Origin: Bradyrhizobium cenepequi
GTDB lineage: Bacteria; Pseudomonadota; Alphaproteobacteria; Rhizobiales; Xanthobacteraceae
Direction of reading: 5' to 3'
DNA: 64,000 nucleotides
Assembly: GCF_020329485.1 (NCBI RefSeq)
Contig: NZ_JAGKJI010000006.1
Coordinates: 161,278-225,277 of the forward strand
Shown here one piece after another: positions 28,913 to 37,645 of the stretch. The translations under genes were made by a program, and so were the position numbers. The first letter of the stretch is position 1. Every line of letters starts with the position of its first letter. A model generated the notes under the pieces. It was not told where the DNA came from. It did not search any database and worked only from the letters and a program-made list of their open reading frames with translations.

Positions 28913-29830
28913 TCACTCCGGCAGTGGAATGAACTCATGTTCCTGCGGAACGGAGGTGAAACGCCCGGTTTTCCAGTCCTGTTTGGCCTGCTCGATCCGT
29001 TCCTTGCTCGAAGAGACGAAATTCCACCAGATGTGGCGCGGGCCTTCCAGCGCGTCGCCGCCCAGGAACATCATGCGCGTGGGCTGCAGCGCCTTCACCG
29101 TGATGCGGTCGCCGGGCCGGAAAATCAGGAGGCGCGGACCTTCATAGCGCTCGTTGGCGATCTCGACTTCGCCGTCGACGAGATAGATCGCGCGCTCCTC
29201 GTGATCGGGATCAAGCGGCACGCTGGTGCCGGCTTCTGCCGTGACTTCGGTGTAGAACCAGGGCGAGACCATCTCGACCGGCGAGGCAATGCCGAACGAC
29301 GAGCCCGCGATGACGCGTGCGGTGAAGCCGCGCTCGGTGATCATGGGCAGGTCGCCGGCAGCATAATGCTGGAACGAGGGCGCGATCTCCTCCTTGGCCT
29401 GAGGCAGCGCGATCCAGCTCTGCAGGCCCAGCATTTTCTGTCCATCGCGGCGCTGGACGTCCGGCGTGCGTTCGGAATGGGCGATGCCGCGGCCTGCGGT
29501 CATCAGGTTCATCGCGCCGGGCTGGATCTCCTGGATGTTGCCCTCGCTGTCGCGGTGCATGATGCTGCCGTCGAACAGATAGGTGACGGTGGCAAGCCCG
29601 ATATGCGGATGCGGCCGCACATCCATGCCCTTGCCGGCGAGAAACTGCACCGGTCCGAAATGATCGAAGAAGATGAAGGGGCCGACCATCTGCCGCTTGC
29701 CATGCGGCAGCGCGCGCCGCACGGCGAAGCCGTCGCCGAGATCGCGGGTGCGCGGCACAATAACGAGCTCCAGCGCATCGCAGGTCTTGGGATCGCCGAG
29801 GATCGGATCGTTGGAGGGAAGCCAGCTCAT
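28913..29830 (-). CDS. Pirin family protein
   Basis: The protein is 305 residues from MSWLPSNDPI, with two cupin domains. The N-terminal metal site is in PHPHIGLATVTYLFDGSI and GIAHSE (His, His, His, Glu). Bacterial pirins include quercetinases and redox regulators; the exact activity is not clear. The upstream 24 codons that remain open are not supported by a ribosome site, whereas AGGAGTCCCCCTC precedes the chosen ATG. Confidence 0.92.
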   Translation of the reverse strand: MSWLPSNDPILGDPKTCDALELVIVPRTRDLGDGFAVRRALPHGKRQMVGPFIFFDHFGPVQFLAGKGMDVRPHPHIGLATVTYLFDGSIMHRDSEGNIQEIQPGAMNLMTAGRGIAHSERTPDVQRRDGQKMLGLQSWIALPQAKEEIAPSFQHYAAGDLPMITERGFTARVIAGSSFGIASPVEMVSPWFYTEVTAEAGTSVPLDPDHEERAIYLVDGEVEIANERYEGPRLLIFRPGDRITVKALQPTRMMFLGGDALEGPRHIWWNFVSSSKERIEQAKQDWKTGRFTSVPQEHEFIPLPE

Positions 29831-30012
29831 GAGGGGGACTCCTTTTTTGTTGCCGCAATAATAGCAGGAATCCGCCGCTTGCACGCCATCATCCCCGGCC
29901 ATCCCGCCGGCGAGGGATTGGTGTCTCTTGCTCGCGCGTCATCGTGGCTTGACTCACGAATCGGCATTAGGGCATGGCATAAGGTTCAAGGTTCCCGCGA
30001 GACCATCAGGAC

Positions 30013-31374
30013 ATGACCTTCACGTCGTGGCAATTCGGCTTGTTTGCCGCGATCGTATTTGTGGCCTATTACCTTCCGCCGTTCCGGCGGTTTCAGGTCC
30101 AGCTCCTGGTGGTCGCGAGCCTGTTCTTCTATGGATACGGCCAGCCTGAGTTGCTGCCGCTGCTCGCGGTCGCGGTCGGTGGGACCTATCTGTTCCTGGC
30201 GCTGTCGCTAACTGACCGGCGCTGGCTGCCGGTCGGCATCGTCTTCAACCTCGCCCTGCTCGCCTTCTTCAAATACAAGTTCCTGTTCCTTGATCCAAAG
30301 GCGCCGGCCCTCGTCGACAATGCGGCGATCGACTTCCTCTTGCGGCTGCCGTTGCCGATCGGCATTTCCTTTTTCGTCTTCCACAACATCAGTCTTCTGG
30401 TCGACCTCACGCGCAGCAAGGCGCTGCGGCCGCCTCTTGCCGACGTCTTCCTCTACATCATCTTCTTTCCGCAGCTCGTCTCCGGGCCGATCACGCGCGC
30501 CGGCATGTTCATGCCGCAGATCGTGCCGAAGCAGATTGCCGACGTGCCGTTCGTCGAAGCCACGAAATGGATCATCGCGGGCTTCTTCTTCAAGCTCTTT
30601 GTGGCCAACAATCTCAACGAGATGACGGCCTATATGGACTTCCCGCTCTACGAGACGCTGCAAACCCAGGACCGCTGGCTGCTCGTTTTCCTCTACGGCT
30701 ACCAGATCTACGCCGATTTCTTCGGCTATTCCGCGATCGCGATCGGCCTCGCGCTTCTGTTCGGCTACCGCCTGCCGATCAATTTCGACCTGCCCTATAC
30801 GTCGCTGTCGTTTTCGGAATTCTGGACCCGGTGGCACATTTCGCTGTCAGCCTGGTTGCGCACCTATCTCTACATTCCCTTGGGCGGCAACCGGCATGGA
30901 CGTGTCAGAACCTATCTCAACCTGATGATCGTGATGGGGCTCGGCGGCCTCTGGCACGGCGCAGGCTTCAGCTATCTGGCGTGGGGCGTGTTGCACGGGT
31001 TGTTCCTGGTGATCGAGCGGCCGTTCCTGCATCTGCTGCAGGCCATCGATTCCGTGCCGCTGCGCCTCTTGCGCATGGGCGTGGTGTTCTTCTGCGTCAC
31101 CATGGCCTGGATCTTCTTCAAGCTGCCGAACTTCGACCATGCGCTCAGCTATCTCACCGGCATGTTCACGCCGACCACCAATCCGAATCCGCCAAAATTG
31201 TTCTACAATCTTGCGCTGCTCTACGCGCTCCCGGTCCTGCTGCAGCATATGCGCATCGCATCGCTGTTCGAGACCGCGCTGATGCGGTGGGAGCCATATG
31301 TCTACGGCGCGCTGGTCGCGCTGGCCTATCTGGAGGCGGGGCCCGAGAGCGCCTTCATCTATTTCCAGTTCTGA
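30013..31374 (+). CDS. MBOAT family membrane O-acyltransferase (AlgI-like)
   Basis: The protein has 453 residues and about 11 membrane helices. It has the MBOAT pattern WHISLSAWLRTYLYIPLGG near residue 275 and the invariant His in GGLWHGAGFSYLAWGVLHG near 318. AlgI relatives pass acetyl groups across the inner membrane for O-acetylation of extracellular glycans. It is followed after four bases by an SGNH-like gene, forming a likely two-gene unit. No glycan polymerase lies beside it. Confidence 0.93.
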   Translation: MTFTSWQFGLFAAIVFVAYYLPPFRRFQVQLLVVASLFFYGYGQPELLPLLAVAVGGTYLFLALSLTDRRWLPVGIVFNLALLAFFKYKFLFLDPKAPALVDNAAIDFLLRLPLPIGISFFVFHNISLLVDLTRSKALRPPLADVFLYIIFFPQLVSGPITRAGMFMPQIVPKQIADVPFVEATKWIIAGFFFKLFVANNLNEMTAYMDFPLYETLQTQDRWLLVFLYGYQIYADFFGYSAIAIGLALLFGYRLPINFDLPYTSLSFSEFWTRWHISLSAWLRTYLYIPLGGNRHGRVRTYLNLMIVMGLGGLWHGAGFSYLAWGVLHGLFLVIERPFLHLLQAIDSVPLRLLRMGVVFFCVTMAWIFFKLPNFDHALSYLTGMFTPTTNPNPPKLFYNLALLYALPVLLQHMRIASLFETALMRWEPYVYGALVALAYLEAGPESAFIYFQF

Positions 31375-31378
31375 TCGC

Positions 31379-32290
31379 ATGGAGCAGCCGAAACCCACCG
31401 CCTGGTTGATCAAGAGCGCCGCCGCGGCAGCGCTGCTGCTGCTTGCCTGCGGCATCGCGACCGCGCGCTTCGGGCACACGCTGCAACTGCCGGCGGCGAC
31501 CGCGCGCGATGGCGCGCTCGTCACCATGAACCGCTATGTCGACAATCCTGTGCCCGACATCGCGCTGGTGGGTAGCTCGCTGACGGTCCGGCTTGGGGAG
31601 GCATATTTCGAGACGCCGCGCGTGCGGAATCTGGCGCTGGCCGGCGGGTCGCCCGTCACCGCGCTCGAGATTCTCGCCAGCCAGCGGCAGCTCCCCAAGC
31701 TGATCGTCGTCGAGATCAACATATTGTCCCGCGCGCCCGATGCGGAGTTGGTGAAGCGCTTCTCCTCCAAGGAGGGGCGCGATGCGCTGTTCTTACGTCC
31801 CCTCCGGACCGCCATTGCGGCCTACGAGAGCCGGGTGCATGCCCCGGTTACCCACGCCGAGATCGCGGGCAGGCTGAAAAGCTTGCTCGAGCAGCCGCCG
31901 AGCAATTTCGACAACCACGTCTATCTGGAGCGGGCGATCGGACAGATGGAGTCCGAAGACCCGAGCGCCGCCGCCAAGGTCAATGTCGAGACGATCGGCC
32001 GCCTGATCGAGGTGCTGGAAAAGCGCGGCGCGCGCGTGCTGCTGATGGAAATGCCCTACGCCGCTCCGATCGAGACATCGCTTTATGTCAGGACCACGCG
32101 CGAGATCGTCCATCGCGCGTTTCCGGATCAAAGCCGCTGGCTGCCGATCGAGGTCGACCGCAGCGAACTGCGGTGGGATGACGGCGTACACCTTGACGCC
32201 CGATCGGCGGTACTGGTGAGCCGCTACCTGGACGGGTGCTTTTCGTCTAGGTTGAGCGATATCCGAGCATCTTCTCGTCCTGGTCAGTAG
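31379..32290 (+). CDS. Membrane-anchored SGNH-like protein, likely partner of the MBOAT acyltransferase
   Basis: The protein is 303 residues. An N-terminal anchor helix (about 12-28) precedes a periplasmic domain. IALVGSSLTVRLG near residues 61-73 holds the place of the SGNH nucleophile Ser block, and WDDGVHLDARSA near 266-277 gives the Asp-x-x-His pair. This layout resembles AlgJ/AlgX-type acetyl-transfer partners. It starts four bases after the MBOAT stop, so it is co-translated. The final acceptor glycan is unknown. Confidence 0.78.
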   Translation: MEQPKPTAWLIKSAAAAALLLLACGIATARFGHTLQLPAATARDGALVTMNRYVDNPVPDIALVGSSLTVRLGEAYFETPRVRNLALAGGSPVTALEILASQRQLPKLIVVEINILSRAPDAELVKRFSSKEGRDALFLRPLRTAIAAYESRVHAPVTHAEIAGRLKSLLEQPPSNFDNHVYLERAIGQMESEDPSAAAKVNVETIGRLIEVLEKRGARVLLMEMPYAAPIETSLYVRTTREIVHRAFPDQSRWLPIEVDRSELRWDDGVHLDARSAVLVSRYLDGCFSSRLSDIRASSRPGQ

Positions 32291-32302
32291 GAGTCAAAAG
32301 CA

Positions 32303-32869
32303 ATGGTTGCTTGGCTCAAGTCCGGCGCAGCGCAGGCGCAATTGCACGGTCCCATGATCGAGACCACGCGGTTGATCTTGCGGCCGTGGAAGGCTTCCGA
32401 CATCGCGCCGAATACCGCCATGCTGGCCGATCCCGATACGGCGCGATTTATCACCCCCGACCACAAGGCGGTGACCAATGAAACGACTGGCTGGCGCAAC
32501 GCGGCCATCATCGCCGGGCACTGGGCGCTGCATGGTTTCGGCATGTTTGCGGTCGAAGAAAGATCATCCGGCCGGTACGTTGGCCGCGTGGGTCCTTGGT
32601 ACCCGCCGGGATGGCCGGGGTTCGAAGTCGGCTGGGGCATCGCCAAGGAATATCGCGGCAAAGGCTATGCGGTCGAGGCCGCGCGCGCGGCCATCGACTG
32701 GGTGTTCGCCAACCTTGCGGTCGACCGCATCATTCATTGCATCGATCCGATCAACGCCGCCTCGCAGAGCGTGGCGCGCCGGCTTGGTGCGAAAATCGAC
32801 GGCCAAGCCCAGTTGAACGGCGATACCGTCGATATCTGGGTGACCGATCGCGGTCGATGGACGGCTTGA
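32303..32869 (+). CDS. GNAT family N-acetyltransferase (RimJ/RimL type)
   Basis: The protein has 188 residues. TTRLILRPWKASDI near 21-34 and the acetyl-CoA loop IAKEYRGKGYAVEAARAAIDW near 113-133 define the RimJ/RimL-like class. The first 17 residues may be extra; an internal ATG begins MIETTRLIL, but GGAG precedes only the first ATG. It follows the SGNH gene by 12 bases, though a functional link is not evident. Confidence 0.9.
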   Translation: MVAWLKSGAAQAQLHGPMIETTRLILRPWKASDIAPNTAMLADPDTARFITPDHKAVTNETTGWRNAAIIAGHWALHGFGMFAVEERSSGRYVGRVGPWYPPGWPGFEVGWGIAKEYRGKGYAVEAARAAIDWVFANLAVDRIIHCIDPINAASQSVARRLGAKIDGQAQLNGDTVDIWVTDRGRWTA

Positions 32870-32873
32870 GTGC

Positions 32874-34244
32874 TTACTGCCGTCCCAATTGCGTCGCCTT
32901 TTCCACGCGGTCGAAGCGGTCCAGTGACAGGATCGCATCGGCGAACTGGTCGGCGCGGCCGTTCAGGACCGGGCGGGCGAGGGTGAGGAATTTCTGCTGC
33001 ATCGCCACCGCGTCGGGGAACGAGGTCGGTTCGCCCGAGGGATCGGCATTGAGCCGCTCGTGCACAGCGTCATCGGTGGTGATGCTGACGCGCGCGCCGA
33101 ACGGATGGGTGCGGCCGACCTCAAGCCGATCGTCCTGCACCACGTCGAACTTGTCGGCGAGCGCATCGATCGCGGCGTCGCCAAGCCGGTTGTAATCGTC
33201 CCAGCCGAAGCGGCCCTGGTCGAGGGCAACAGCGCCGGTGAAGAACATCGAGAACTGGCCGCCGACGATCGAGGTCGGATGCCGCTTGGTGGCGGCGTCG
33301 CCGGTCAGGGTGATGCCGTTGCGATGCAGGCCGATCTCGACCCGCTTCACCTGATCGGGTGTCAGATTGTGCTCGCGCCGCATCGCGATCAGCGCATCGA
33401 TCGCCGCATGGGTGTAGCGGCAGCTCGGATAGGGTTTGACGCCGATCTTCATGGTTTCAAAGATGCTGCCGAGCCCCGCAATCGCCTTGTCCGGATGCGC
33501 ATCGTCGCTGTAGCCGACCAGGAGGCCATGCTTGCCTTCCACCGATTCGACCGAGCCGACGAAATCGTTGCGCGCCAGCGCCGCGGCGATGACGCCGTTC
33601 ATCGCGGCGGCGCCGACCTGGTAACGCTTGTTCCACGCGCCGTTGATGAGGAACTGCAGCGAGCCCGCGGCCTGGCTGCCGGAGACGCCGAAGGCCGCAA
33701 TGATCTGCTCCTTCGGCAACCCGAACAGTTTCCCGGCCGCCGCCGCGGCGCCATAGGTGCCGGCGGTCGCAGTCGGGTGGAAGCCGCGCGCGTAATGCGA
33801 GGTCGGATCCAGCGCGTTGCCGAGCCGGCAGCAGACCTCATAGCCCGCAACAATCGCTGTCAGCACGTCGCGGCCGGATGCGCCGACCATCTCGCCGACC
33901 GCAAACGCGGCCGGCACCACTGGCGCGCTCGGATGCAGCGAGGAATCCGCATGCGTGTCGTCGAAGTCGAGCGAATGGCCGAGCGCGCCGTTGAGCAGCG
34001 CCGCGACCGCCGGCGTCCAGGTCTTGCCGTCGCCAAACACGGTGGCTTCGCCCTTGCCGTCCAGCGCCAGCGCTTCCAGCATCTTCAACAGCGAGGGCGT
34101 GGATTCGGCTTCGCGCCGCGCCCGGATCGTGCTGCCGAGGAAGTCCAGCGTCAGCACCTTGGCGCGCTGCAATACTTCCGGTGGAATATCTGCAAATTTC
34201 AGGTTAGCGACATAGGCGGCGAGCGTTGCGGTTTCGTTGGCCAT
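32874..34244 (-). CDS. MmgE/PrpD family protein
   Basis: The protein has 456 residues. The family hallmarks are GALGHSLDFDDTHADSSLHP near 85-104 and GFHPTATAGTYGAAAAAGKL near 145-164. Characterised relatives include 2-methylcitrate dehydratase and cis-aconitate decarboxylase, but most members are uncharacterised. No methylcitrate-cycle genes are near, so the substrate is open. It is convergent with the GNAT gene, four bases apart. Confidence 0.93.
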   Translation of the reverse strand: MANETATLAAYVANLKFADIPPEVLQRAKVLTLDFLGSTIRARREAESTPSLLKMLEALALDGKGEATVFGDGKTWTPAVAALLNGALGHSLDFDDTHADSSLHPSAPVVPAAFAVGEMVGASGRDVLTAIVAGYEVCCRLGNALDPTSHYARGFHPTATAGTYGAAAAAGKLFGLPKEQIIAAFGVSGSQAAGSLQFLINGAWNKRYQVGAAAMNGVIAAALARNDFVGSVESVEGKHGLLVGYSDDAHPDKAIAGLGSIFETMKIGVKPYPSCRYTHAAIDALIAMRREHNLTPDQVKRVEIGLHRNGITLTGDAATKRHPTSIVGGQFSMFFTGAVALDQGRFGWDDYNRLGDAAIDALADKFDVVQDDRLEVGRTHPFGARVSITTDDAVHERLNADPSGEPTSFPDAVAMQQKFLTLARPVLNGRADQFADAILSLDRFDRVEKATQLGRQ

Positions 34245-34373
34245 CGTGTTTCCTCGTTCTGGTTCACAGGGTAGGCGGGCCGGATTTGCGTTTCAAGCCG
34301 CCTTCACGCCGCGGGCATCAGCCATGCCGAACGTCAGCCATGGGATCGTCGTGAGCATCAGAGAGTCGGTCGC

Positions 34374-35495
34374 ATGACAACAGCCGCTGCGAAACATGTG
34401 CTCGGCTGGATCCGCACCCGGAAGGGGCAATTGGCGCTGGCGGTCAGGGTCACGGTGGCCGCCACGATCGCCTATGCGGTGGCCGTCGCGCTGAACCTCC
34501 TGCTGCCGCTCTGGGCGGTGCTGACGTCCCTGATCGTGACCCAGATGAGTGTCGGCCGCTCGCTGAAGGCGACCCGCGACTATATGCTTGGCACCATCGG
34601 CGGCGCGATCTATGGCGGCGCCATCGCGCTGCTGATCCCGTATTCCGGGGAGGGCGGCTTGCTGGCTCTGCTGGTGCTGGCGGTCGCGCCTTTGGCCTTC
34701 ATCGCAGCCATCAACCCCAGCCTCAGTGCGGCCACGGTCACGGCCGTGATCGTGCTGCTGGTCCCGACCATGCATCACGCCGATCCGCTCGCCTCCGCAA
34801 TCGACCGCGTCAGCGAGGTCGCGGTCGGCGCGGTCACCGGGCTTCTGGTGTCGTTCCTGGTGCTGCCGTCGCGCGCGGTGAGCCAGATCCGTGTCAATGC
34901 GGCGCGGGTACTGGAATTGATCGCGGCCGCTTTCACTGAGCTGCTCGCCGGACTGACGCGCGGGCGCGACAATGACGCCCTGCACCGCATCCAGGACGGC
35001 ATCGGCACCGCGCTGGTCGGCCTGAACGCAACCGGTGCGGAGGCCGAGCGCGAGCGGGCAGCGCATCTATCGTCCGGCCCGGACACCGGGCCGCTGCTGC
35101 GGACCATTTTGCGACTACGCCACGATGTCGTGATGATCGGCCGCGCTACCGTCGTGCCGCTGCCCGCGAATGTGCAGGCGCGGCTTGCGGCGCCCCTGTC
35201 CGAAGTCAGCAAGGCGATCACGCTCTATCTGCGTTCGGCCGCCGCAGCGTTGCGCATGGGCGCCGGCGCGCCGCCGACTGCGCCTGTTCATGCCGCCCTG
35301 CAGCGCTATGCTGGCGAAGTCGCCGCCGTTCGCAGCGAAGGCCTGATCCGCGGCCTGCCCGGTGACATGGCGGAGCGTTTCTTCGCGCTCGGATTCTCGT
35401 TGGAGCAGATGCGGCAGAACCTGCTCGATCTCGATCGCGTCGTCGGCGAGTGGTCGGAGATGTCGGTGGCCGCGAGGGAGCCGGCTGAAGACTAG
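34374..35495 (+). CDS. FUSC family (aromatic acid exporter-like) membrane protein
   Basis: The protein has 373 residues. Five to six membrane helices (about 20-170) with the family's WAVLTSLIVTQMSVGRSLKATRDYMLGTIGGA region are followed by a helical cytoplasmic domain of about 190 residues. It is about half the size of the AaeB/YccS full-length exporters, so it may work as an oligomer. Substrate unknown. Right after its stop codon the sequence changes character (nuclease remnant, lower GC). Confidence 0.9.
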   Translation: MTTAAAKHVLGWIRTRKGQLALAVRVTVAATIAYAVAVALNLLLPLWAVLTSLIVTQMSVGRSLKATRDYMLGTIGGAIYGGAIALLIPYSGEGGLLALLVLAVAPLAFIAAINPSLSAATVTAVIVLLVPTMHHADPLASAIDRVSEVAVGAVTGLLVSFLVLPSRAVSQIRVNAARVLELIAAAFTELLAGLTRGRDNDALHRIQDGIGTALVGLNATGAEAERERAAHLSSGPDTGPLLRTILRLRHDVVMIGRATVVPLPANVQARLAAPLSEVSKAITLYLRSAAAALRMGAGAPPTAPVHAALQRYAGEVAAVRSEGLIRGLPGDMAERFFALGFSLEQMRQNLLDLDRVVGEWSEMSVAAREPAED

Positions 35496-35503
35496 GGCGT
35501 GTA

Positions 35504-35577
35504 CTCAAAGGCGACGGCGACACACTCATTGCACGCGCGTTCGCCTGTGGGGCATCGATGCGCCAGAGGCCCCGTGA
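35504..35577 (+). pseudogene. Fragment of a staphylococcal-nuclease (SNase) homologue
   Basis: GDGDTLIAR is encoded at 35510-35536 and RVRLWGIDAPEAP at 35536-35574, but in a different frame, ending at a TGA. These are the two most conserved blocks of the thermonuclease family (the D-G-D-T and R-L-x-G-I-D-x-P-E motifs). Nothing before or after continues the domain. A frameshifted fragment left by deletion or insertion is the simplest reading. Confidence 0.6.
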
Positions 35578-35582
35578 TCTTT

Positions 35583-35864
35583 TTATAGCTCCGGGTCACC
35601 CAAAAGGGTGCAGCGAGGACAGTAACGGTCAGCGGCTTGGCTGAGTTGACGTCTAAACTCTTTCCCAAGCGCTTCTCGCTCCCACGTCGTACCATCGCTC
35701 TTGACGAGCTTTCTAGCCCGCGCAAAGGCATGGCTTTCAGCCGCGTCATCACCAATGCGGATCGTGAGATCCAAGTGGAAAGGACATACGGCTATGGCAT
35801 GGGTCGTTTTCAGCGCGTAGTGCACGGCGGATCCCAAATCATCCGCATAGCTGGTTACAGGCAT
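35583..35864 (-). CDS. Hypothetical protein with C-terminal CPRC motif
   Basis: The protein is 93 residues from MPVTSYADDL, preceded by CAGGAGGCTCGC, a good ribosome site. The centre reads FHLDLTIRIGDDAAESHAFARARKL, and the C-terminus has CPRC, which could be half of a zinc site. There is no membrane segment. I do not recognise a named family. The frame stays open 113 codons further up, but without a ribosome site and in unlike composition. Confidence 0.6.
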   Translation of the reverse strand: MPVTSYADDLGSAVHYALKTTHAIAVCPFHLDLTIRIGDDAAESHAFARARKLVKSDGTTWEREALGKEFRRQLSQAADRYCPRCTLLGDPEL

Positions 35865-36135
35865 GCGAGCCTCCTGCTCGGACGAAGCGGGGCTCGGAGT
35901 GCCTAGGAGCCCGAGCCCCATAACCTCAACAGCCTTGGACAGGCAGGTTGTTCGGTTACATCGCTTCTTTAGCGCGATAGGCAAACGTGTTCTTGACGTA
36001 GCGCAAAGGAAATTCCAGTTGTTGATTGGAGAGCTACGGGCGAAGCGTCTCAGGACAAAGCCCGGCCGCCAATTAAGACAGTCAGGCAAACGCCAATACT
36101 TCATGTCCGCCGTGACTATGCCGCACCTGATCCGC

Positions 36136-36285
36136 CTACCGGCTGGAAACCCGCAGCGCCGCCTCCAATTCTGCAACGATGTCTTGTAGGAGGCCGAGTG
36201 CAAGCGGATCAGTGACGTCGCGCTCCATCATGCGGTAGCGCATGATGCGATCTTGAAGCTCTCGTTGTTCCTGGTCGTCGTCCAT
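36136..36285 (-). CDS. Tiny hypothetical protein, 49 residues
   Basis: It runs MDDDQEQRELQDRIM onward and ends LRVSSR before TAG. It is highly charged and predicted fully helical; GGAG lies six bases before the ATG. Codon use is sensible and the pattern (ERDVTDPLALGLLQDIVAELE) resembles small helical proteins common in Bradyrhizobium genomes, a recollection not checked here. Neighbouring frames on this strand lack ribosome sites. Confidence 0.55.
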   Translation of the reverse strand: MDDDQEQRELQDRIMRYRMMERDVTDPLALGLLQDIVAELEAALRVSSR

Positions 36286-36381
36286 AACGCGCTCCGCACC
36301 TGAACAATGACGCCGGACGAGATCGATGGTTGCGGGGAACCTTGAAAAATTTCAGCCGGAATTGAGGCGTTCCCTTCGGTG

Positions 36382-36588
36382 TCAACGGGAGTGTTGACGG
36401 GGCGGCTGCAATTCAGCCGATGCCATCCACCGGTCTGTCCGAAATGCCCTTTCGATCTGCCGCAGCCTTCGCTCACTCAATTCTCGCTGCCGGTCTTGGC
36501 TTGCATTTTTCAGTTGCTCCTGGAGCTGCATCTTTTCCGCTGACAAGAGTTTGTGGAACGTATGGGGGATAAAGCGTTTGCGCTGCAT
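36382..36588 (-). CDS. Small hypothetical protein, basic and helical
   Basis: The protein has 68 residues, beginning MQRKRFIPHTFHKLL, with a charged helix (EKMQLQEQLKNASQDRQREL) that could form a coiled coil. The ribosome site is weak (GAGAGAG). It sits in the lower-GC islet with other tiny genes. Its function is unknown, and it could be a chance frame. Confidence 0.4.
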   Translation of the reverse strand: MQRKRFIPHTFHKLLSAEKMQLQEQLKNASQDRQRELSERRLRQIERAFRTDRWMASAELQPPRQHSR

Positions 36589-36716
36589 CGCTCTCTCTGC
36601 AACGTTAGGCGGGAGAACGACATTGGTCTCTCAGTCACCGGCGCCTGGGGTAGTTTGCCGGTGATGTCGAGTTAACGGATCAATTGATAAGGCAGTTCAA
36701 ATGGTTCAGTCGAAGG

Positions 36717-36851
36717 CGCAAAGAAATGATCGAGATCGGAGCAACGGGCGTTCGCGATCCGGCTGAGATTGCCAAGATCGTCCCGAAGGTTGCTCTCCGA
36801 ACCTTTATTCATAATCAGTGTTGGTTATTTGAGACCGTTGCCCGCCGCTAA
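36717..36851 (+). pseudogene. Decayed copy of the small gene family found intact at 37646-37867
   Basis: Read from 36717 the frame gives RKEMIEIGATGVRDPAEIAK, which lines up with AKKIIKIAQSGVEDPAKISA in the intact minus-strand gene at 37646. After that the sequence diverges to FIHNQCWLFETVARR and a stop. No N-terminal half is present. The rest of 36589-37013 holds no other feature I can support. Confidence 0.5.
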
Positions 36852-37013
36852 AGGCGGCGCATGTTGCGGATAGCCAAAGGCCCCTTGCCCGCTGTTCCAC
36901 AGCGCTCGCGACGGATAGCCAAGGGCGGCGGTCTCGGCATCTAAACCAAGGGGCGGCGGCCGAAGGCGGTCCTTCATCATCGGGGTTTCCGCCGGAACAA
37001 AAAAGGTTCCACT

Positions 37014-37214
37014 ATGCGAAACCGGCTAGCTATCGATCAGGCGACCAGCCGCGCCATTGTGCGAGAGATCGGCGAGAGATTGCGGGCTTCGCTCAAGCCA
37101 GAGCCGGAATTGCCGGCGAGTGTTAGGACGCAAATCAACCGGCTCCGGGACTTGGAAGAGCCGTCACCATCGATCATTCCAGCGGCCGACCGTTGGGACA
37201 AGCCGAGCCGTTAA
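37014..37214 (+). CDS. Small hypothetical protein, 66 residues
   Basis: It begins MRNRLAIDQATSRAIVREIG, with AAGG seven bases before the ATG. It is mainly helical (IVREIGERLRASLKPEPELP and QINRLRDLEEPSPSI). It resembles small conserved proteins of Bradyrhizobium from memory; function unknown. There is no membrane segment or Cys motif. Confidence 0.6.
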   Translation: MRNRLAIDQATSRAIVREIGERLRASLKPEPELPASVRTQINRLRDLEEPSPSIIPAADRWDKPSR

Positions 37215-37312
37215 GCCGCGTTGGGACAGCACAGATGGCTCGGGCGGAACAGGGGCAAGCCATGTCATCGGTTAAGCTCCGTGCGCATCAAATTTCCGGA
37301 GGACTAGAGCAT

Positions 37313-37408
37313 GATCCGGAAAAGTGTGAAGCGGTTTTCCGAAAAGATCATGCTCAAACAACAACCTAAAGCGCGATGATGATTCATCCTCATCTCATCG
37401 CGCTTTAG
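37313..37408. repeat. R1 copy 3 followed by a perfect 14-bp palindrome
   Basis: 37313-37362 is a full R1 unit (CTAGAGCATGATCCGGAAAA to TTTTCCGAAAAGATCATGC). Directly after it, CTAAAGCGCGATGA (from 37366) and TCATCGCGCTTTAG (to 37408) are exact complements around a 15-base loop. The second hairpin could end the minus-strand transcript of the micropeptide gene at 37452, though it lacks a T tract. Confidence 0.8.
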
Positions 37409-37451
37409 TTCCTTGCATCCGGCCGCGCGCCGCACACGGCGCGCGTTCCTT

Positions 37452-37553
37452 TCAGAACATTCCGATCAGGATGAAGAAGCCGACCTCGATCAGAAACGTC
37501 GTCGACATGATGGCCACGGTCAAGAACACGTCGCCCGCTGAGAAAGGGTTCAT
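37452..37553 (-). CDS. Candidate membrane micropeptide, 33 residues
   Basis: The frame starts MNPFSAGDVFLTVAIM and ends LIEVGFFILIGMF before TGA. About 24 of 33 residues are hydrophobic, forming one membrane helix. GAGG lies six bases before the ATG. The composition and clear ribosome site argue for a real gene. It lies about 90 bases downstream of the small gene at 37646 on the same strand, so they may share a transcript. Confidence 0.5.
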   Translation of the reverse strand: MNPFSAGDVFLTVAIMSTTFLIEVGFFILIGMF

Positions 37554-37645
37554 GACTGCCTCGCATCTTGCGAAGCCCCGTCATGGAATGCACATGGGCT
37601 AGAAAGGTTTCGGTTCCGGACGCGGGAGATGCGAGCGCGCCCGCC

